From positions 31,776 through 95,775 of the forward strand of contig CAMWVS010000002.1 of NCBI GenBank assembly GCA_947177775.1: DNA of 64,000 nucleotides. The letters run 5' to 3'. Below, one piece after another: positions 59,380 to 64,000 of this stretch. The notes under the pieces are model-generated. The model had not been told where the DNA came from. It searched no databases and saw only the letters and a program-made list of their open reading frames with translations. The number at the start of each line of letters is the position of its first letter. The stretch's first letter is position 1. A program made the translations under genes and the position numbers. The DNA is from an uncultured Prevotella sp. Lineage in GTDB: Bacteria; Bacteroidota; Bacteroidia; Bacteroidales; Bacteroidaceae.

Positions 59380-59578
59380 ATGGCATACAGGAAATACAAC
59401 GACAACGGTGACGGACGCAGTGCCGAAGACCGTGCTCTCTACAGATTCGCAGACCTGATGGTGGAGAAAATAAAAAATCTCCAATCTGATTGGCATAAAC
59501 CTTGGTTTACCGAGGGCAGCCTGAAATGGCCCAAGAACCTGAACGGGAGGGAGTATAACGGTATGAACGCCGTGATGC
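59380..59578 (+). CDS. ardC: ArdC-like antirestriction protein, exon 1 (interrupted by group II intron)
   Basis: MAYRKYNDNGDGRSAEDRALYRFADLMVEKIKNLQSDWHKPWFTEGSLKWPKNLNGREYNGMNAVM. Confidence 0.85.
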
Positions 59579-62077
59579 GTGCGTCCAGAATGGTCGCATA
59601 GTAAATATCTCTATGGCAAGAGATTAGAATAGGATACAATATGTTCTACTCCCGACTGAATAAGCTCAGACCGAAAGGGAAAAGCGAAAATAGCATTTCA
59701 GTGAATCGGAATGCACGGCTAACTGTCATGCTGTGTAGTTCCGTCAGGGAGAAAGACAGATATGAGGATGAAACCTGCATTGGTTCAACGATAGTTCAGC
59801 GGCATAAGGCGTGGCGTGGGCGGAAAGGCAGTTATATCTACGCCCTCTCGTGGTACTCAATTCTAAAGCATTAGGAATATGGGCAAAAAGTATCAACCAC
59901 GACGCACTTGCAATAAGCAAGAAAAGAACGAAAGTCGCATCCGACAATCTGTCGTGCCAATAGTTACTATGCGTGCTAACTGGAGATTGCCTAAATCGGG
60001 ATGCCGAAAGGCTATGGGCGAAGGCTCTGAATACCCGACAAGGTAACGGAGCTTCCGTAGTAGTCCGAGCAAGGGAAAGCCTTGTACATGGCGAAGGGAA
60101 GCAGTTGGTAATTTTAATACAAACAACGGATAATGTGAGAGACATTATGAGAAATCCAAAGCAAGTATTAAACAATTTATGTGAACACAGCAAAGTTTCG
60201 GGCTACAGGTTCGAAAGGCTGTACCGTAATCTATTCAATGAACAGATGTTCTATGTTGCCTATCAACGTATCTATGCGAAACAAGGCAATATGACACCTG
60301 GCACAGATGGCAAAACCATTGACCAAATGAACATTCAAAGAATAGGGTCTCTTATAGCAAGTCTCAAAAACGAGACATATCAACCTAATCCGGCAAAGAG
60401 GGTATATATTCCCAAGAAGAACGGGAAAAAACGTCCGTTGGGCATACCCTCTTTTGAAGACAAACTTGTGCAGGAGGTAGTAAGAATGATGCTTGAAGCC
60501 ATTTATGAGGGATATTTTGAATACACCTCTCATGGGTTCAGACCTTTCAAAAGCTGCCATACTGCACTATCAAGCATTCAGAAAAGGTTTGTCGGGGCTA
60601 AATGGTTCATTGAGGGAGACATTAAAGGATTCTTCGACAACATAGACCATTGTGTACTGATAGGCATACTTGAAGAAAGAATAAACGATGTCCGCTTTAT
60701 TCGCTTGATTCGGAAGTTCCTCAAAGCTGGATATGTGGAACATTGGCAGTTCAATCATACTTATTCGGGAACGCCCCAAGGTGGAATCATCAGTCCGATA
60801 CTGGCGAATATCTATCTTGATAAGTTCGATAAGTTCATGGACGAATATGCCAAGAGGTTTGACAAAGGTAATAAGAGACGGGTAAATCCAGCCTACAATC
60901 GTATTTGCAACAAAAGAAACTCGCTAAAACGAAAACTGAACACTGAAACAGATGTGAAGAAAAGGGAAATCCTTATCTCGCAAATCAGAAACATGCGTAC
61001 AGAAATGCAACAAATCCCATATGGGAATGATATGGACGAACAATACAAACGACTGAAATATGTGAGATACGCTGATGACTTTCTTATAGGGGTTATCGGC
61101 AGCAAATCCGACTGCGAAGTGATAAAGGCAGACCTTACAAAATACATGCAAGAGCAACTGAAACTTGAGCTGTCAGAGGAAAAGACCTTAATCACAAATG
61201 CACAGGACAAAGCAAAATTTCTCGGATATGAAATCTATGTACAACGTTCCGAAAGTAAAGTGAAGAATAGCCTTGGTAGGACAAATCGAATGTTCAACGG
61301 GAATGTAAGGCTACATGTTTCCACTGAAATTGCAAGAAATAAACTGCTTGCTATGAATGCTATGGTAATTAAACAAATCAATAGCAAAGAGATATGGTGG
61401 GCAGAATCCAGAGGTTTCTTGACAAGTCTGAAAGAAGAGGACATCATAGCCCAATATAACCTTGAAATAAGAGGGTTCTATAACTACTATTCGATAGCCA
61501 ATAACATCTCCGCTGTCGGAGGTACTTTCGGAGGTATCATGAAACGAAGTTGCATTAAAACACTTGCACACAAGCATAACAGTACCATGCGCAAAGAATG
61601 GAAACGTTATCGTGAAGGACAGGACTTTGTTGTCCGATATATGGATAATAAAGGTCAAGAAAAGTGCAGGGTGCTGTACAATGAGGGGTTCAGAAGAAAA
61701 CAAGTCAATGATTATGCTGAATGCGACCACATGCCGAACACATGCTTTCTGCCGCAGGCATCGCTTGTGGAAAGGCTAAAGAACGGTGTGTGCGAACTCT
61801 GTGGAAACAAGGCACCACTGATGATGCACCATGTTAGAACACTTAGTAAGTTGAAAGCTGATACGGAGTGGAATAAATTGATACTGAAGAAAGGGCGTAA
61901 GACATTGGCTGTATGCGAAAAATGCAATGCACTGATTCAAAGCTATGATTAACAGAAAATTGATACTACCAACGGAAAGCCGAATACATGGAGACGTGTA
62001 CGTTCGGTTTGGGGGCAGGTATGGGAAAACCTATCGCCGAAAGGTGACAAGGCGTTCTATACCGAGCCTACTCATGC
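59579..62077 (+). mobile_element. Group II intron with RT/maturase/HNH ORF
   Basis: 5' GTGCGTCC; RT ORF; domain V-like AGCCGAATACATGGAGACGTGTACGTTCGGTTT and domain VI before CTACTCAT; ATGC duplicated at both junctions so the exact edge is ambiguous by up to 4 nt. Confidence 0.92.
60147..61952 (+). CDS. ltrA: Group II intron reverse transcriptase/maturase with C-terminal HNH
   Basis: TPGTDGKTIDQMN, FIEGDIKGFFDNIDH, GTPQGGIISPILANIYLDKFD, KYVRYADDFLIG, CELCGNKAPLMMHHVRTLS...CEKCN; ORF-track start 59973 lies in intron RNA. Confidence 0.95.
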   Translation: MRNPKQVLNNLCEHSKVSGYRFERLYRNLFNEQMFYVAYQRIYAKQGNMTPGTDGKTIDQMNIQRIGSLIASLKNETYQPNPAKRVYIPKKNGKKRPLGIPSFEDKLVQEVVRMMLEAIYEGYFEYTSHGFRPFKSCHTALSSIQKRFVGAKWFIEGDIKGFFDNIDHCVLIGILEERINDVRFIRLIRKFLKAGYVEHWQFNHTYSGTPQGGIISPILANIYLDKFDKFMDEYAKRFDKGNKRRVNPAYNRICNKRNSLKRKLNTETDVKKREILISQIRNMRTEMQQIPYGNDMDEQYKRLKYVRYADDFLIGVIGSKSDCEVIKADLTKYMQEQLKLELSEEKTLITNAQDKAKFLGYEIYVQRSESKVKNSLGRTNRMFNGNVRLHVSTEIARNKLLAMNAMVIKQINSKEIWWAESRGFLTSLKEEDIIAQYNLEIRGFYNYYSIANNISAVGGTFGGIMKRSCIKTLAHKHNSTMRKEWKRYREGQDFVVRYMDNKGQEKCRVLYNEGFRRKQVNDYAECDHMPNTCFLPQASLVERLKNGVCELCGNKAPLMMHHVRTLSKLKADTEWNKLILKKGRKTLAVCEKCNALIQSYD

Positions 62078-63102
62078 TCCTATGTGAGAAGAACAACTAC
62101 CAGCTTCCTGTGTTCTGTACTTTCAACCGTGTAACCGGCATGAATTACTCCGTAGGGAAGGACGGCAGCCGCAAGCCGCTGGTGGATGGGAACGGAGAGA
62201 AACTCCCGGCCGTCACAGTCAACAAGGGAGAGAAGTCATTCCCGATATTCCTCACCAGCTTTACGGTCGTGAACCGCGAGACCAAAGAGAAAATCAAATA
62301 CGAGGATTACAAGAGACTCTCCGAGGAAGAGAAAAAACAGTATAATGTCTATCCGAAGCTGAACGTATATAATGTGTTCAACGTGGATCAGACCAACCTG
62401 AAAGAGGCCCGTCCTGAACTGTATGCTAAGTTGGAAGCACAGAACCAGATCACCAGACCGGCATCCCTTGATAGTGAGAAATTCTCTTTTCCTGCCATGG
62501 ATGAGATAATCAAACATGGGCTGTGGCTGTGCCCCATTAAACCGACACATCAGGACCAGGCATACTATTCCATATCAAAGGATGAGATAGTTCTGCCGGA
62601 GAAATCGCAGTTCATCAACGGGGAGGCGTTCTATGGAACGGCGTTCCACGAAATGACACATTCGACTGGGTCCGAAGACCGTCTCAACAGGCTGAAGCCA
62701 ACGACATTCGGTTCGGATGATTATGCCCGTGAGGAACTTGTGGCTGAGTTAGGCAGTGCCCTTGTAGCTTCGCGCTACGGCATCGTGAAGAATGTCAAGG
62801 ATGAATCAGCAGCATACCTCAAGTCATGGCTCGATAGCCTCAAGGAATCCCCCGAGTTCATCAAGACAACCCTGCAAGATGTACGTCGTGCAACTTCCAT
62901 GATAAGCCACCGCATCGACATTGTTCAAGGACAGATAGACAGCTACCAAGCCACTCCCGGACATACGACCGAATACCCTGATGTCTATGACATCGACAAT
63001 GACGGCAACACGACAGAGGTCGTTCATATAGAGGATACACCTTTCGACATGATGCGTGAGGACGAGGAAGTGCCGTTCCAAGGGACTCACCGCAGCCGCT
63101 GA
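62078..63102 (+). CDS. ardC: ArdC-like antirestriction protein, exon 2 (zinc metallopeptidase domain)
   Basis: LLCEKNNYQLPVFCTFNRVTGMNYSV; EAFYGTAFHEMTHSTGSEDRL (HExxH). Confidence 0.88.
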
Positions 63103-63125
63103 TTAAACACAGTAAAACCTTTCGC

Positions 63126-63163
63126 AATCCGCCGGGACCTGTCTTAGGCGGGTTGTTTTTTAT
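63126..63163 (+). terminator. Rho-independent terminator-like hairpin
   Basis: AATCCGCC...GGCGGGTTGTTTTTTAT. Confidence 0.7.
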
Positions 63164-63178
63164 GCAGTCATGGAAGTG

Positions 63179-63337
63179 TCAGCGTCCATTCCTCTTGTTG
63201 AACTCTTCCCAGTCATATTCGTCCATGTCCGGTTTCCAGAATGAACGCTTACGTTTGCGTCGTGGCTTCTTACGCTCACGGAAGCCCAGGACTCCCGACA
63301 GCCACCATCCGACCAATAGTAGAAGTATTATTTCCAT
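63179..63337 (-). CDS. small hypothetical membrane protein (52 aa, absent from ORF track)
   Basis: Hand translation MEIILLLLVGWWLSGVLGFRERKKPRRKRKRSFWKPDMDEYDWEEFNKRNGR*: TM, basic, acidic/aromatic. Confidence 0.55.
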   Translation of the reverse strand: MEIILLLLVGWWLSGVLGFRERKKPRRKRKRSFWKPDMDEYDWEEFNKRNGR

Positions 63338-63713
63338 ATTCTGTTATTTTCAAGTTAGTATTTGCCATATTAAAGATACAAAATAATCTGCACATACACA
63401 AGTTTTTAGCGGATTATTTTCCATTTATTTTTATGTATTCGGATGCGAGCTGAATAAAAATCGCCTCGAAATTGTCCGAAACGACATAAATCTTTTGCAG
63501 ATAGAAAAAGCCTATTACCTTTACACCCGATAGAAGCAACCAAGCCTCTTCGCAATGCTCAAATCGGCATATATTAGGTTATTTCAGGTTGTCCGCATAC
63601 TTTTTCCCTTACTTTAATTTTCTAAAACCGAACATCAATATAAATCCTATGTCTCTTTCCAAAATGCGATGTACATGTATCGTTTTGACCGTAAACTCAG
63701 ACTGATTTTATTA

Positions 63714-63752
63714 TTTCCTAACGACTGGGAACAGGATGATTTTTGGAAATAG
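63714..63752 (+). pseudogene. possible second abi C-terminal remnant
   Basis: TTTCCTAACGACTGGGAACAGGATGATTTTTGGAAATAG encodes FPNDWEQDDFWK*, similar to FPASWENEPLWK*. Confidence 0.4.
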
Positions 63753-64000
63753 ACGATGTATAACAATCATTGAATAAACAGCTCCGGCCATTGCGGTCGG
63801 GGCAGTCTGCATAGTTCAATACCTCATTTAACCTTTGAAATTTTGATGATTTTTCAAGTGTAAAGCCGCCTTTGTTTATTGAAACGACCACAAGACATAG
63901 TAGTATCTAAACTCAGTTTTTTGTATAATCAGGCGTTTTAAGCGCAAATATTTGTACCTCGACGTTCCCTTAATAGTCATTTTTTGTATGTCTGTTTATG

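Noticed and set aside
59641-59874. 77-aa ORF near the intron 5' end
   Set aside because: Lies in intron domain I RNA; no protein features.
59973-60146. N-terminal extension of the RT ORF
   Set aside because: Encoded by intron RNA upstream of the plausible start at 60147; not typical RT sequence.
60147-61952. Diversity-generating retroelement or defence RT (DRT/retron)
   Set aside because: RT has maturase and HNH regions and sits between group II intron 5' GTGCG and domain V/VI; no TR/VR repeats or retron msr-msd pattern seen.
41890-63600. Shared TAGGTTATTTCA at about 41.90 kb and 63.57 kb as an attachment-site pair
   Set aside because: Only about 12 AT-rich bases; no integrase or flanking evidence, expected by chance in AT-rich DNA.
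1-64000. CRISPR arrays, tRNA or rRNA genes
   Set aside because: No regularly spaced repeats and no tRNA/rRNA-like sequences noticed by eye; a tRNAscan/CRISPR finder run would be needed to be certain.

Overview
The window looks like a Bacteroidales integrative/conjugative element: DUF4138/TraN-type and TraO-type proteins, a VirD4/TraG-type coupling protein, DUF3945/DUF4099-type proteins, ArdC, cell-wall hydrolases, and TAnnTTTG promoters. Its conjugation/maintenance genes (about 0-6.25 kb and 44-63.1 kb) are split by a mosaic cargo block (about 6.3-44 kb). The cargo holds (i) a KAS-III (FabH-like) gene between two TetR-type regulators, with a possible pseudoknotted leader RNA; (ii) a minus-strand RiPP locus (about 9.5-25.2 kb) with two radical SAM/SPASM enzymes, two beta-barrel outer-membrane proteins, a C39-peptidase ABC exporter, a short HlyD-N-terminus-like protein, one Cys-rich GG-leader precursor in the ORF track, and a second 59-aa GG-leader Cys-repeat precursor missing from the track, plus a lipoprotein module with an astacin-like protein whose zinc-site residues are substituted; (iii) a transmembrane TPR/HTH regulator with AAAGTTTGAC repeats around a G9 tract and an ORF-less group II intron remnant; (iv) a 3138-aa SpvB/RHS polymorphic toxin with a glycine-zipper C-terminus and an overlapping putative membrane immunity gene; (v) an Abi_2/HEPN gene flanked by promoter+hairpin ncRNA units, with a third unit beside an abi remnant about 33 kb away. 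A group II intron with RT/maturase/HNH interrupts ardC so that splicing would restore the reading frame. I consider the Abi-ncRNA units and the two-precursor RiPP locus the most novel candidates. Everything was read by eye; no database searches or folding programs were run.
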